From positions 38,139,755-38,203,754 of the forward strand of contig NC_087066.1 of NCBI RefSeq assembly GCF_963678635.1: a stretch of 64,000 nucleotides of DNA, written 5' to 3'. This document shows, one piece after another, positions 41,288-54,107 of this stretch. Made by a program: the position numbers and the translations under genes. The notes beneath the pieces were generated by a model that worked only from the letters and a program-made list of their open reading frames with translations, was not told where the DNA came from and made no database searches. Position 1 is the first letter of the stretch. Each line of letters opens with the position of its first letter. The stretch comes from Symsagittifera roscoffensis. Its lineage: Eukaryota; Xenacoelomorpha; Acoela; Convolutidae.

Positions 41288-41947
41288 ATGGCTGATACCC
41301 CAATATCCCATCCCAATTTGTCTTTAATGACATTTTCGGGAAACGATCCGAACCAAAATGCTACGGCTTTTTGGAATTCAGTTGAAAACAAAATTCTTTT
41401 CTCATTAGGTCAAAGACCTGCTGATAATGATGCACGACGCAGCTATGATAGCAGACAACGATCCCTACTCGGATCATTGTTAACTGATACATCTCTTGAA
41501 TGGTTCAATGATAATGCAACCAAGGCTACCACATGGGCACAACTCAAAGATCTCTTCCTAAACAGATTTACTGACGGACGAGATCAATTCAAACATAGAA
41601 TTGATGCTGAAAATGCAGCTCGCCATAGCTGGCGAATTAATAAAAAATTACTTCCACAGAATTAAATCGTCTGTAGATAGAGGATGGCCCGAAAGTATTG
41701 ATGAAACCGTTCATGCTACTGAAGCTGCTCAAAATGCTGAGAGAACTATACAAACCAGACAAAGAAGTCAAAAGTATATCGATTTCTCAATTAAGGGACT
41801 AAGACCTCTAGCCCTTAAACAAAAAGCTCATGAATACATGATAGAGCATCCAAATGCCAATTGGGATCAATTCACAAATCATGTAATCACTAAGGATCTA
41901 ACATTCATTGTTGCTACTGATCCTGCTAATAAGTCAACAACGGATAA
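41288..41947 (+). pseudogene. gag: truncated second gag
   Basis: The same start and sequence as the gag at 28258, with a few substitutions and one extra base near 41625 (CGCCATAGCTGG against CGCCAAGATGG) that shifts the frame. Homology stops abruptly at 41947, before the zinc knuckle, where unrelated AT-rich sequence begins. Confidence 0.85.
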
Positions 41948-43065
41948 TAATATTTCCTGTTCAATTAGATTTGTTATTGTTCTTTGTAGTGGTGAAACTG
42001 TCTAATTTTCAAAATAAAGCTAATTTCATTCAAATTGAGCTGATAAAGTCCAGTGACTCTAATTCCAACAAAAAATAGGAACATGTATCATCGAACTCAA
42101 ACAACAACCACTTAATTTTTTTTGTATTTCGTAAGCTTGATCTAATTTCAACTAAAAATAAGATAAACTATTAATATAGCTCAATATTTTATTAACTTGA
42201 CTTTATAGTAAATCTGAACTGAGTCTTGTTTAAGGGCTCGTTTTATACTTTGATACTGAAAAAGTAAGCCAATTATTTATCCGTGACGGTTTATCCAGCA
42301 CTTCAAAATGGTTCCAAGTTGAATTGAATAAAACAAAAATGATTCGAGACCAGTTAAAGGGCAGTCTGATTATTTAGGGTTTTGCCCTGATGCGAGCAGT
42401 TTTGCTCAAGTTACACTTTTTTAAAGTTAAATTCAATCTTCTTGTAAAATTGGAGATTCTAATGTATGCTCGGTTAAATTGCAAATTCGTCTTAGATAGC
42501 CTTACTTTGCGGTTATGGAGGTTTATAATTGTACGCTATTTTAGTTTATTGGCTCAGTCGAAAGATTAGAAGCCTAAGGTGAACGAATCACGACAATCAA
42601 AATTTCTATATTTATCAGGACAATCAATCTTTATATATAAGTAGAATTTTATTCTGGTCAACTTTAATGAGGTCAATTTTGAAGAATATAATTTTGAAAG
42701 TTATGCTGCTCGAGTTTTATGGTAGTCGATACGCCGTTTCCGATATTCTCTTTTATCAAAAATTGTTTTAAAAAATTTGTCTCATTCAAAAATAATGAAA
42801 TCTTAAAACATAGTCTCTATGTTACATTTGATGAGAAATGTGATCTTTGAATTGGGTAGTTTCACTGCTGAACTTAACTCACAGGTAACGTAATAATTTC
42901 CACGTCTTGTTTGTTTTGTTTTTCGGTTTGTGAATGAGATTCCGCCGACTGCGTTTATGTCTTGTTCGCGGTCGCGGTGATGACTGCTTTTGGGCAGCTA
43001 GTCCCTTCGGGCTTTGAATCCCTTATCTCGCATTGGGTTGGTCTGGTTGAGCTTTCCGAAATTAC
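41948..43065. other. no gene seen
   Basis: AT-rich sequence after the truncated gag. No supported feature. Confidence 0.5.
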
Positions 43066-44112
43066 TGTTCATCGTTAATTTCTAGCTCGTAATTTGGTTC
43101 CGTTGGTTCTATATTTGGTGGTTTTGCACGAGGTAGAGGTCGCACGTCTATACCGTCTTTAGCCATCATGGCTGTCCATTTTGACCATTTCATCGTTGGT
43201 TCCGCCGTCGCCTTCAGCCAGAGTGGTGAGTTGGTTAGCGGGTTTTAAATCCTGCTGACTGCGCCATGTCATACAGTGTTGTATGGTCAATACTGAATCT
43301 GTACGGATTGGCGAATAAGGTGATAACTCAATACGAAAGCAAAAGTTATCTGAAACATAATCTCTTTTCTCAGTTGTGCACATGTTCTGCTCTTAGCTAC
43401 TAGTTCTCATGTTCTAATAGTTCTCAAGGGCAGTTGACCTGTGGTAAGAATTGTATAAGTAGTTATAAGTTGTTTATATGTACAATACTATCATGATGCC
43501 AACCCGGCCGGAGGACTGAGTGAAAAGTGAAAAACCGTTGACCAAAGAAACTCTGTGCAATTGTTACAGTCGTCGTTGAGTTCCGGGTCGATGTTCTCAC
43601 AGTATGTTTCGACAGTCTCGACGTAAGTGCGATAAATTTCGATATTCCTCTCGATCCGATTCTGTTTTCCAATTAATGTCGGAGTGACGTCCGTTTGTGC
43701 CTTTTCCGCTGACTGTAGCTCGTGGCGAACCGGGTATGAAGCCTCCTTTAAAACTTTTAATTTCCAGTCTCTGGCTCATGATTTCGTTAGAAAAGTTTAG
43801 GAGATTTATTGTCTGTTCAAGTTTGTTTTTGGAGTGCTGATTTCTAGAAGAATAAGTGATCGAATGATTGTTTTTGCTTAAAATTTGGTGACCGTGATCG
43901 AGTGTTTGAAATATGCTTTTCGTTTAAAGTGAGTGCTTGATTTCCCTTCATTTTCCAGGCGTGTTTTGATCAGCAGATATGGTGCTTGATTCTGATTGAC
44001 TAGCGTATGGAGAATGACGTTGTCGATCAATTCGAGATTTGCAAGGATTGAGAAAATTGATGCAACTACAAATTCTTCATCGTATTCACTGGTTTACTAC
44101 TCATTGCTAATC

Positions 44113-44346
44113 CTACTGTTTTCGCGACATGTAGTTTAGTCCCATTTTTGATCCTGCCAAATGTTTGATACCAAAACTAAAAGGTATCAAATGATCGGTC
44201 CAACAAGTCAGTCTACCTTGGTTAAATTTTGATCTTTCGCTCGCGTTGAATGCACTGATTAAAGCTTGATGGTCGGTAATGACAGTAAAAAGTTTCTCGT
44301 ACCAGTAACATTTGAAGTGTTTGTTTGCCCATACGACCCCAAACAT
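44113..44346 (-). pseudogene. gypsy RNase H fragment
   Basis: 77 codons containing TVITDHQALISAF and HLAGSKMGLNYMSR, the last part of a Ty3/gypsy RNase H domain. No adjacent reverse transcriptase or integrase remains. Confidence 0.75.
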
Positions 44347-44469
44347 TTCTAACTTATTTAAAGAATGTTTTTCTTCTTCTTCTTCTCTTGGGAAATTTTT
44401 GCGGCCTCTGCCGAAACCTCGGACCCAATTTTTGTTTGGATACCCGCCTGAAGCTCCTGTTCCACCTGG

Positions 44470-44667
44470 TTATATGTATCCCATGGGATCTTGCTTAAAT
44501 GTCGGTGAGCTTGTTGGACCGAATGGACTGGTCCTGGTCTTCAGGTTCCTACTGTGTTCTATCCATTTTGCTCTTCTTATCGCATATCTGTAGGCACTTT
44601 GTGGCGACCTCGTTTCTGTTAGTAATTCTTCGGCGTTTTTCTCATTTGTCATATGGGCCGTGAACAT
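44470..44667 (-). pseudogene. gypsy gag fragment
   Basis: 65 codons with AEELLTETRSPQSAYRYAIR and a downstream TFKQDPMGYI, a pattern of gypsy gag proteins in arthropods. It lies just upstream of the RNase H fragment on the same strand, so an internal deletion has removed most of pol. Confidence 0.55.
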
Positions 44668-45862
44668 GTCGCGGACCCTTTCTTCTTCTCTGTCACCGTA
44701 ATTGGCCCGTGCCCCTTATTCTCCTAAATCCGCATGGAACTGAAATGTTGTAATGATTAATTTTTCCCTTGAGATGAAACTATATCTGCAGATGAAACTA
44801 TATCTTTCGAAAATGTGAGAAAATGTTTTCCAGTATCTGGATCTACTCTTTAGTTGATATTGTATGTATATCAAGTCGTAGGCGCTTTTGTTGTAGCTGC
44901 CTTTGGCCTTCCGCCCTGAACACAGGAAGAAATATTTTCTTGAACTCTTGTTGTTAAATTTTCCCAGTTGACCTTTTACTCCTGGTTTCGTATATCTCGT
45001 TTCCGTTTTTCCACCTCGGTTTCACCGTTAATTTCCAGCTCGTAAATTGGTTCCGTTGGTTCTAGATTTGGTGATTTTGCACAAAGTAGAGCTCACACGT
45101 CTATACCGTCTTTAGCCAGGATGGCCATCTCCATCATGGCTGTCCATTTTGTCCGTTCCAGCGGTGGTTCAGCCGTTGACTTAAGCCAGAATGGTGGGAT
45201 GGTCAGCGGGTTTTTGTATCCTGCTGACTGCGCCATGTCATACAGTGTTGTATGATCATTTCTGAATCCGTACGGATTGGCGAATAAGGTGATAACTCAA
45301 TAAGAAAACAGAAGTTGTCTGAAACATAATATCTTTTCTCAGTTCTGCACATATTGTGCACTTAGCAAAAGGGACTGGCCGTATGTTCTGAGTTATGAAG
45401 GTAATAAATAGTTATAAATATGTTTATATGTACATCACGATCTTGATGCCAATCCGGCCGGATGACCGAGTGAAAAGGGAATAACCGACGACCATTGAAA
45501 CTCTGTGCAATTGTTACAGTCGTTGGTGAGTTCTGGGTCGATGTTCTCACAGTATGCAGTATGTTTCGACCGTCTCGACGTAAACTCGATATATTTCGAC
45601 CATCTCGACCGAAAATGGGTTTAATTCGAACATGCTCGACCAGAAAAATGTGCTCGACTTTGCTCGAGCCAAGCAACCCGGTTCGAGGTCCGCGACTCAT
45701 GTTGCGACCGGATTGCAACATGATGCGATCAAATTGCAACACGTTGCAACCGATTCAAGCTGCGACCGAATGTTGCGACCGAAGTGGGTCGTTAAATTGG
45801 ACTTTCTGCGACCAAAACTCAAGATTCCTGCAAGAGGCTTGAGACTCGCAAAGTACAAATAT

Positions 45863-46207
45863 GGGTCGCGCAAAAGCGGAACATAGCTAAAAATGGGTCG
45901 CGCAAAGTCGCAGCCATGGGTCGCCAAAGTCGCAACATGAGTCGCGTAAAGTCGCAACATGGGTCGCGCAAAGTTGCAAAATGGGTCGCGCATAGTCGCA
46001 ATACAAGGCGCGGAACATCGCAACCTGGGTCGCACAAAATCGCAATAAGAGTCGCGCAAAGTCGCAACATGGGTCGCTCATAGTTGCAACATGAATCGCG
46101 CAAAGTCGCAACTTAGGTCGCGCAAAGTCGCAACTTAGGTCGCGCAAAGTCACAACAGAAACCGTTCAAAGTCGCAACATGGGTCGCGCAAAATGCAACA
46201 TGGGTCT
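45863..46207. repeat. 22-bp minisatellite
   Basis: Units of GTCGCGCAAAGTCGCAACATGG and variants, about 15 copies. Because 22 is not a multiple of 3, every minus-strand frame is open and shows the same CDFARP/LRLCATHVAT words, so the ORFs here are artefacts. CTCGACC-type words on both sides suggest the array grew from local sequence. Confidence 0.9.
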
Positions 46208-47680
46208 AGCATTATAAAAAGTTGCGATCAATTTTGGTAATGGAATTGTTGGCAGATATTTTGCTTTCATATGCGCAATATACATGCAAATAGCAAATTT
46301 TGAACAAAAATCGTCGCAGCGTAAGTCCCGATCTCGACCCGGGAAAATATGTTCGAACCGTGCTCGACCAAAAATAATGTGCTCAACCATGCTCGACCCA
46401 TGCAAGATATGTTTCGACCGTCTGGACCCATTTCGGGTTTTTTTCGAACTTCAATTATCTTCAGTTATCCAAACTTAAACATTAAAAAATTATGATTTTA
46501 GGGTGTTATCTCAGGTGCTTTTTAACAGAAAAAAGCACCTGAGAAACTATTCGGTTATTTGCAACTTGAATGCTTCATACAAATGCACTATTTTTGAGCT
46601 TTTTTTCTTCTTAAAGATAGTCTGCTTTTCATTTTAAGTCAAAAACGCTCTAGCTTTCAACACAAAAAAGCTCTAGTCCTAAAATCTACTGCATCTATTT
46701 ATAGTATAGGCATGGATATTTAAAAATTCTTTAGTAGATTAGATATCATAGTTAGTTTTTTTCTCTAAATATGATGAGGGAAGACCTATGCATACACGTG
46801 GGCTTCAGAGTGTAGTTAAGAAGATCCAGATTTTATTTAGGACCTAGTTAACATCTACTTCCATAATCCACCCCCCTTGCATTAGCTAGAGAATCTTCCC
46901 AAGTAAAAGCACTTGTGACTCATCGTCAAAAAAAAAGAGGAAAATGAATTTGATATTAACAGATATTGCACACGCTCAAATTCTAAATTCACCCAGAAAG
47001 CGGAGTAGATATGAAATTAATGGGTGGATATTTAACATAATTTCTCCAATTTTTCATAGAGTTCCTACAAAATCCGCCCTCTGAACAGTGTCAATTTTAC
47101 AATCACAGCAATTGATATATATTTTATAAACTATACACTCAGCTTATTAAAATGCATTGCATTTAGTTGAAAAATTAAAGTTAATTTTGTGCGCAGTTTG
47201 TTTGTGAAGTTTATTTGTGAAGTTCGCAACATCTATTTGGTTTCTATGGGGCAAAAATAGCGAGGCGAAGTGGAAGATTTTTAAACTGAAACGAAACGAC
47301 TTCGTTTTGTTAAATTTTTCACTCATTTTTGGTCTCTTGAAAAATTTTGTTGGCTTTTTGACCTTTCAAATAATAATTTAAAAGACCCTTAAACACGCGC
47401 GTGGGAAAAGTTGGCGAAATCTTTCAAAATAAAAAGAAGGAGAACCACTTTGCGTTCCTAAAAGTCCAAATTTCGAAATTGAAGGAAGTTAATGACACAA
47501 TTGTACTTAGCCTACCTAGCCCCACCTAGCCCCTCGTCATAAAATTTGCTTCTTTTTTTGTTTTTTTTTTCTACAAAAATTTAGTATTACTGCTCTTTTT
47601 GATTGTAATTTAGATTCTAGATTTTGGTTTAAGACGGTTTTTGCAGATTTTTTCGGATGCTTAGTTTTTTCAGAGAATAG
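46208..47680. other. no gene seen
   Basis: AT-rich intergenic sequence. Remnant CTCGACC words lie at 46330-46430; nothing else is supported. Confidence 0.5.
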
Positions 47681-47899
47681 TTATCGGAATGCAAGGGTCA
47701 ATCTAGCCGTCTGTGATCCATCTCCGTCTTCATCTACAAGACGGTACAGCCCGTCATAGTGTATAGCAAAGGGAAAGTTCTGGTTCTCCTGTGTCTGGAA
47801 CTGCTGGACCAACTGGGCGCCAGTTTGGTCTCGGTTCAGATCAGGAGGGATGGGCTGCGAGGATATCATTTTGGTGTCGTCTCGTGCGAGCCACCAGGT
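47681..47899 (-). CDS. possible terminal exon of a host gene
   Basis: An acceptor (GTTCATTTTTTAG) is followed by 73 codons in phase 0, starting TWWLARDDTKMISSQPIP and ending GSQTARLTLAFR with a stop. Base composition is balanced, unlike the AT-rich flanks. The product is not from a mobile element that I know. The upstream exon would lie beyond the N gap. The function is unknown. Confidence 0.4.
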   Translation of the reverse strand, partial: TWWLARDDTKMISSQPIPPDLNRDQTGAQLVQQFQTQENQNFPFAIHYDGLYRLVDEDGDGSQTARLTLAFR

Positions 47900-47917
47900 C
47901 TAAAAAATGAACAAAAC

Positions 47918-48117
47918 NNNNNNNNNNNNNNNNNNNNNNNNNNNNNNNNNNNNNNNNNNNNNNNNNNNNNNNNNNNNNNNNNNNNNNNNNNNNNNNNNNN
48001 NNNNNNNNNNNNNNNNNNNNNNNNNNNNNNNNNNNNNNNNNNNNNNNNNNNNNNNNNNNNNNNNNNNNNNNNNNNNNNNNNNNNNNNNNNNNNNNNNNNN
48101 NNNNNNNNNNNNNNNNN
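47918..48117. other. assembly gap (200 N)
   Basis: Exactly 200 Ns, a conventional scaffold gap, so its true length is unknown. Confidence 0.99.
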
Positions 48118-48349
48118 CGAAGTCCTGGCTGCTAACATATGCAGTGCCGGATCGAGAAATGGCGTAGAGCCGTGTTGGCCGAGGGAGAGAAGCCAATCAC
48201 ATTGCGCACATTGTGAACCTGTCTCCAAGAAACTCCCCCCGCCCCCGCCCAGTCGAGGATGAGTAATCACCGGTGTAGCAAACATGCAGCTCCTGTATTT
48301 CAAAACAAAGTGTGGAATACTTCAAGTCAGATGAAACGATTGCTTGAAA

Positions 48350-48640
48350 AATTTTCCAGCCAATCAGAATATAGTACTCAAACGCCCCCCACCTCAATTC
48401 AATGCCCCCCCCCCCTCACAACTTTGAATTCAATTTGAAAAGTACTTTAACATCGTCAGAAAACAAAGTAACAATTATGAACAGATTTGTTTTCATAATT
48501 ACATCACAACATCACTCATTTAGACACAATGACACCTATAACAACTTTAAAAAATAGAAACTTCAAAGGTGTGCCGGGGGAAGGAGGGTGTGAGTGGTGG
48601 GGGTAGTGGAAAAGAGCCAAATAAGAGAGTAATTTAGTCA
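48350..48640. repeat. dispersed foldback repeat, second copy
   Basis: Shares AGCCAATCAGAAT, the CCCCCC-run and GGAAAAGAGCC words with 21425-21707. It is diverged and non-coding. Confidence 0.4.
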
Positions 48641-48974
48641 TTGGAATCTTAAATATAAATTGAGTTTATCTGAAATCTAAGCTTAGCGTTTTTCAACTTG
48701 TTCAAGATGCCCTGATGAACGAAAAAGAAGTTATGACGAATAGGTTTGAAAAAAAGTTGCATCGATTATAATCGTTGTGACTTAATTTGTTTGTCACAGG
48801 TTCTGAATTGATGCAACTTCAACCTTTTTTCAAACTTGTTTGTCACTACACAGTTTTCAAACTTGTTTGTCGTATCTTTCTGAAAAAGTCATGTTTGAAG
48901 ATATTTAGAGACATTTTAGAAAATTGAATGTAGTTCTTAATCAGTTATTCTTTTCTGTGAACAACAGCACTCAC

Positions 48975-49078
48975 CTTGTCGAGGTCTACTCTACATATGT
49001 AGAGTCTGTGGTTGAAGTGGTCACAGAGGATCGAACCTAGTTGCGCCTCGTCCAGAGTTCGCTTCGACCCACAGATCT
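48975..49078 (-). CDS. possible internal exon of a host gene
   Basis: 104 bases between an acceptor (ACGTTTCCAG) and a donor (AAG/GTGAGTG). The open frame includes DEAQLGSILCDHFNHRLYIC. It could belong to the same gene as the exon at 47681-47899. No family recognised. Confidence 0.3.
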
Positions 49079-49836
49079 CTGGAAACGTTATTACAAAAAT
49101 TACCAAAACATTATATGACGTATGATTTCTGAAGTAAAGTTTAAGATTTTTTTCGAGGTAATTAATTTCAACCAATCAGGATCCAAAATATCAGAAAGAT
49201 GAACTGTGGGCCGTATAAGAGAAAATACCCATGTGAAGGAATCACTATGGCCACAAAGCAATGCACATGTAACTATTGACCAACCAGTTTTGAAATTGGA
49301 AACTTGCAGTTTTGTGAAAACACAATATGACTTCGAAGTAGGTTGCCTCTTTAAAATGACTTTTGATGTTCACAACTGCAAAAACTGTGTCACTTTTACA
49401 ACTTTTCTAATATGCAAATTTCCGTATGAACAATTTATAAGGTAATTTATTTTATAATTTTACGATGGGGAGGTAATTGAGAAAAGGTGAAAACTGATAA
49501 TGCTGTTATAACCAACTAACAATCAGGAGAATTCTCTTCGTGTGCAAAACAATAATTTACAATTTCAATATTTTGTAAGAAGATTTTTAAGCAGAACTTT
49601 TCCTCTGTGAAAAAAGATTTTTACTTCACTTGAGCTTCCGTGAGTTTTTGGATTTTTATACAAAAACTCACCTCGAATGGCTTAAGCCCCATAAACCATA
49701 ATGTATTTTTTTTAAGTTTTCTTAGCAATATAGTCGCAACATTCTGGGCTACTTTCACTGCCATTGGCTATTCTTATTGTTCAAATTAATGTCTTGTTCA
49801 TGACAAACTGTGAGTTGACAATTTTTATACTGGGTG

Positions 49837-50466
49837 TATTAAGCTAGCAAAACTATATACGTCGGACAAAACGCTTGCTAGGAATAAAGGGTCCTTTCTA
49901 CTTTCTATCTTAGAAAGTAAATCTAAAATTCGCTGAGAAATATTATATTAGAAAAGAAGTTAATATGAATTTACAGCAAGTTGCCTTTTGACTCAATATC
50001 TATTTTAAGGGTGAGATTAGAGATATTTTTACTGAGAGTAGATATTATTTTAGAGATTGGTTGGGGGTGGTTGAAGAGAGTGGTGTTGGTGTTAGAAGAG
50101 ATATTGTTGGGAAAGAATTCCCGTAGTTTTGAGCTTCTATTTATACTCAGATGGGGAAATCACGCCACTTTTCGTATCAAATGAGAAGTTACTTCTTAAC
50201 TTCGTATTCTCTATTCGTACATTCGTATTTTACGAGAAGAAGGTTTCGTATGCTCGTATTTTACGAGAGGAATCGTTAATATTCGCATTGAATGAGAATA
50301 GTCGTTTCAATTCTCAATGCATAAACGTTATACGAACTATTCCAATAGCATTTCCCTTCCTTTTGCAAGGGAATAAAAACATATTTCTTTTGTGGTGGCG
50401 GCGGCGTCACATTTTGTGAACGCAATAAAATAATTCATGTTTCTGTTTCTATTTGAAATCAGAACA
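49837..50466 (-). repeat. 3' LTR of copy 2
   Basis: 630 bases, starting (minus strand) TGTTCTGATTTC and ending GCTTAATA. It lacks the 44-bp tandem duplication of the copy 1 LTRs. The polypurine tract precedes it at 50467-50479. Confidence 0.9.
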
Positions 50467-50998
50467 TATCCATCCTCCTATTTGGAGAGGAAAAAAACTG
50501 AAACTTTCATTTTTATTACTTTCACTTGAATAGTGGGGTAATTGTTGATCGATCGAAGCTTTTTCTTTCAATCTCATAAAGTTTGTTCAATAGTTTGTTG
50601 GTATTACAGGTAGCAGATGTTTTTGAACAACTGATACTTTGAGTCAGGCTTGAATGAATATAAATACATCAGTTACATTTATAAATCAAAATAGAGTTTA
50701 CACAACCAAGGGATTTAACTATAAAATTAAATACATCAAAATTATTTGTTTCTCAAAAGTTTGAAGGTTAGTTTTATGCCTTGAACATTCTTTTTCCGAA
50801 GTCTCTTTTTTTCCTGAAATATGTGAAGTGGATGTCCATACGCGTAATAAGGGGAGGACTGGTTCATACAAAGAGGGTATTTTTTGTTTTTTTGTTTTTT
50901 TATAAAAGTCAAAATTGTTGAGAAAGGAAAAAATTAATAGCAATACTACATAGCTATATAAAGCGAAAGAATAAATGTTTAAATGAAAGGATAAATTT

Positions 50999-53900
50999 TT
51001 ACAATTTTCCTTCCAACCGGGCTATAAGTTGGTGATTTTTTCTTTTCAAATTGTGGATTTGCTTTTTCAGCTTCCGGATTTGGTGCGTTTCATGTATATG
51101 ACTGCGCTGAATTTGCTCAGTATAGTCATCTAACTGGGGGGTTTGTAATTTTTCTGTCAGATATTTTGCTGGGACATACATTTTTTGATATTCAAGAAGG
51201 GAATTAGTTATGGAATACATTTTTTTATAGGGTGATAGGCTTCTAATTTAAAACGATTGATTAATGGATTCAAAGCATTATTGAGATCCATATCGAAGCC
51301 AGGATTGCTGTTAGAATTAATGTATCGTTCCCTTTCTAACTGAATATGTAATTTAGTGTTTAATTCAGTGGGGTGCAAGGGCTGTCGCCTAATGGTCATT
51401 GGATATTGAGAAGTTGATACCGGCGTATTTGCCGTTAGTATCTTATATGGTCTTACAATCTGGGTTCGCTTTTTAATTTTGGAATTCGAGGGAACCAGGG
51501 GTATTTTGAAATCAGGGGGTGAAATTTTTAGGGGTGGTGGCTTGGATGCTCTAGTTATTGGGACATCTGAATTGGTTTGAAGTAGTTGCTCAACGAAGGA
51601 TCGTGTTGAGGTCGACTTTGCAGTGGGTGTTGTAGTAGTAGAAACAGTTTTTTGTTGAGTGAGTGCTGAAATCTGCGAGTCCAGTGGATTGGTTGGTGGC
51701 AGGAGTGAGAGAAGATCCTCAAAATCTCTCAAGTCGTCATCAAGTGTTGCGTCCATAGTTGAATCAGTTGGTATATCCTAGAACAGTAGAATTTTTTTTA
51801 TTAGACTGGGTTTGTTGGGTGATCCAAGTTTTGAGTTTTTCTCTCAAAACTTGTTAATTGGATGTGAGGATACATGCGGTCCTGGTTTATTTTATCAATT
51901 TCCTCTAAAAGAGGGGCTTGTATTTTTTGATCTCATTCTTGTTCTATTTTTTCAGTTTGCTCATCTTGAGTGAAAATTGAGGTCACTATGGAAGTGAAAA
52001 GTATATTATATGAAGCGGCAAGTAATACTTTGCCAAAATGTAGTGAGCGGCCGGTGATTTTGTGAATATGCATAGCCTTTATTATGAATACTAGGCAATC
52101 TAGTATGAATTTCACAAATAGAAAAGAGGCGAAGACTATTCCGCATTTTTCTAAATAGTATTGTACTTTCCCGAATATACGGGTGTATTCGTTTTTCCAA
52201 AAGTTTGGAGAGATGAGATAGTCCAAATAGATTGTTTGGGAAGAGCCTAGTGGGCTATATGAGTCCGTAAAAAGAAATTTTTTAGCATTTAGAAAGGACC
52301 TGGATACTTTTTGCAGTATTCCTTTCATCTCTGAATTATCGGAAATCATATTCCAGAATTTTTGCATTTGAGCATAAGTGTAGAATGAAGCGCCTTGGCT
52401 AGAGGCTAACGAATGCTTAATCTTTTGAATTATCTCTTTTGGTTTAAAGAGATATGGTCCTGTAACACTTGTAATTTGAGGGGTTAATTCAATACAGGAC
52501 TTATCATCATCAACATCTAGTTGAAAGAGATTCGAATGTTTGTCGGAGTAGTCTTGTAGATCTGCCAACTGAAAAGTTTGTCGCGTAATTGGATCAACAA
52601 ATTGATTTTTTTCTTTTACATAATGGGAATGCGATTATAGCAGTTATCCATTAATTGCAAAGGTGAATAAAATTTCGGACAATGGTAGAGCCAGGCAACA
52701 TTGCCATTGATCTCTAAGAACATAGAGCGGTTTTTGGTTAGAATAAAGCCAGCCAAACGCGGGCTTTCAAGTGAAAGCATTAAAGTATTTAATATTGAGG
52801 AGCGTTCTAGCTCACATTGATTTTGCAGAAGGGCTAACTCGGCCGTTCTGAGCATGTAGAAGCTATAAAAAAGAATATAGTCCAATTTGGTTCCTATATG
52901 AGCTTCGTAGTCAATTTGATGAGTTGAAAGTTGGAGTGGCGGCGAATCATCACTTAATGTGAGAAAAATAGAATTTGGTTTGCCGGCATTATGAATAAGT
53001 CCCGTTTCTGGGGTTGGTTTAACTTGGATTCCAGTATCCATATTGAAACCGTCAGTGTATGCAATAAAAAGTGAATCATATGAAGTTGGATACACTATTC
53101 TGGGATGACCACAAAGAGATTGCGGTTTATTCATCACCTGTAGCATAAATTTTTGAGAATCCCTTGTATGGGTAGAATGAATAGACGGGCTAGAATCGCC
53201 TTTAATTATATTGTATGATTCTTCGTTTTGAATCATTTTAGCCGGAAATCTGTTTAAAACAGTGAAAATGCAATTGTTGGGTTCTTCCCAAGTATAAGCA
53301 AAAGCGTCTAAGGATGTTGTTTCACATCCATTTGTAGACACTGGACAGGGCAAAGGAATGTTTTGCCAATTATTGACTGTTCCATCTTTGAGGTTAACAG
53401 TCAGAGTTACATTTTGCATGTAAGTTTCAAAAGTGTCCAATTTAATCCAAGAACGGCCGTCACATTCGTTATGATGTTTGCCGTCAACTTTGCCAGCATG
53501 GGCATTAGTTACTGTTTTAACATTAAATTTGAAAGGAAAATTTCCAATACTAGCATAGCCTAGGTTAAGATAGCCTCTGTCGGCGGCCGATTTACATTGA
53601 TCGGCAGATAAAAGGAGATCAGTAGTGATCATGTTTTGTCGAGCGTCGATACCACTCGAATCAAAAGAATCGCAGAATCAACGCATTGATTGGCGTTTGA
53701 TTCGACTTATTGTCGCATTTACTTTTGTGCGATAATGTCTCTGATATAGAGCAACATAAGCATGGGTTACTTTAATATTTTCTGGTTGGACTTTGCAAGG
53801 TGCTACTTTATTTAGAGAGAAAATTTTGTTAGAAGTCATTAGTTGACAATCATAATGAGCAACCCGAAGATTATTTGCAGTATTTGCATATAATTGTTCT

Positions 53901-54107
53901 TTCGGATCAAATGCTGAGGTTTGATTCGAAAGTATTATTAGAGTTAAAAGACCAACCAAATAAATTTTTTGTAAATTTTTTTTGGTGGTAAATGATAGCA
54001 AACGAATTTTTAAAAGTACTCACTTTAAGCATTTCTTCGAGAGTGGTTAGAACAGGATCTTGGTCCATTAGTTCACCTTCCTCTAGTTCACTACTTGGAT
54101 TTGTCAT
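50999..54107 (-). pseudogene. spliced 3' accessory protein, copy 2
   Basis: Exon 1 is 54107-54024 (28 codons) with donor GTGAGT at 54023. The acceptor is at 51778-51779 (TTCTAG), exon 2 starts at 51777 and again adds 7 codons before the ATG at 51756. The main frame runs to 51208, and a one-base loss in an A-run (about 51220) shifts the coiled-coil part (51220-50999). Sites and phase match copy 1 exactly. Confidence 0.65.
51801..54107 (-). pseudogene. env: envelope glycoprotein, chuvirus-like, copy 2
   Basis: The same layout as copy 1: acidic leader, signal segment, Cys-rich ectodomain and membrane span. Lesions differ: a frameshift near 53980, a TGG-to-TGA stop near 53676, and a break near 52590. 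The regions that are broken in copy 1 are open here (Tyr at the copy 1 stop). Confidence 0.7.

Larger units (their letters stand above)
23488..41947 (+). mobile_element. envelope-bearing Ty3/gypsy element, copy 1, with tandem partial unit
   Basis: Order: LTR (23488-28033, carrying a LINE), PBS, gag, pol, antisense gene, env, accessory gene, PPT, LTR (40388-41063). A second PBS and a gag fragment then break off at 41947. The shared central LTR indicates a tandem element produced by LTR recombination or by insertion, later truncated. All major frames carry stops or shifts, so it is not autonomous. A full second copy on the minus strand (49837-63347) confirms the gene order. Confidence 0.9.
43066..45612 (-). 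mobile_element. decayed gypsy element (family B) with ~0.57-kb direct repeats
   Basis: Bases 43066-43640 and 45027-45612 are direct repeats; both begin TTAATTTC(T/C)AGCTCG and include GGATTGGCGAATAAGG and CTCTGTGCAATTGTTACAG. Between them, minus-strand fragments encode RNase H (44346-44113) and a gag-like piece (44667-44470). The repeats are probably LTRs with adjoining sequence. The element is broken throughout. Confidence 0.6.

Noticed and set aside
45697-46153. Several minus-strand ORFs with repeated CDFARP words
   Set aside because: They are the 22-bp minisatellite read in each frame.
47907-48303. ORFs running through the N gap
   Set aside because: They consist mainly of unknown bases.
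49000-49080. Possible tRNA, because of GGTTCGATCC on the minus strand
   Set aside because: No cloverleaf or acceptor stem could be formed around it.
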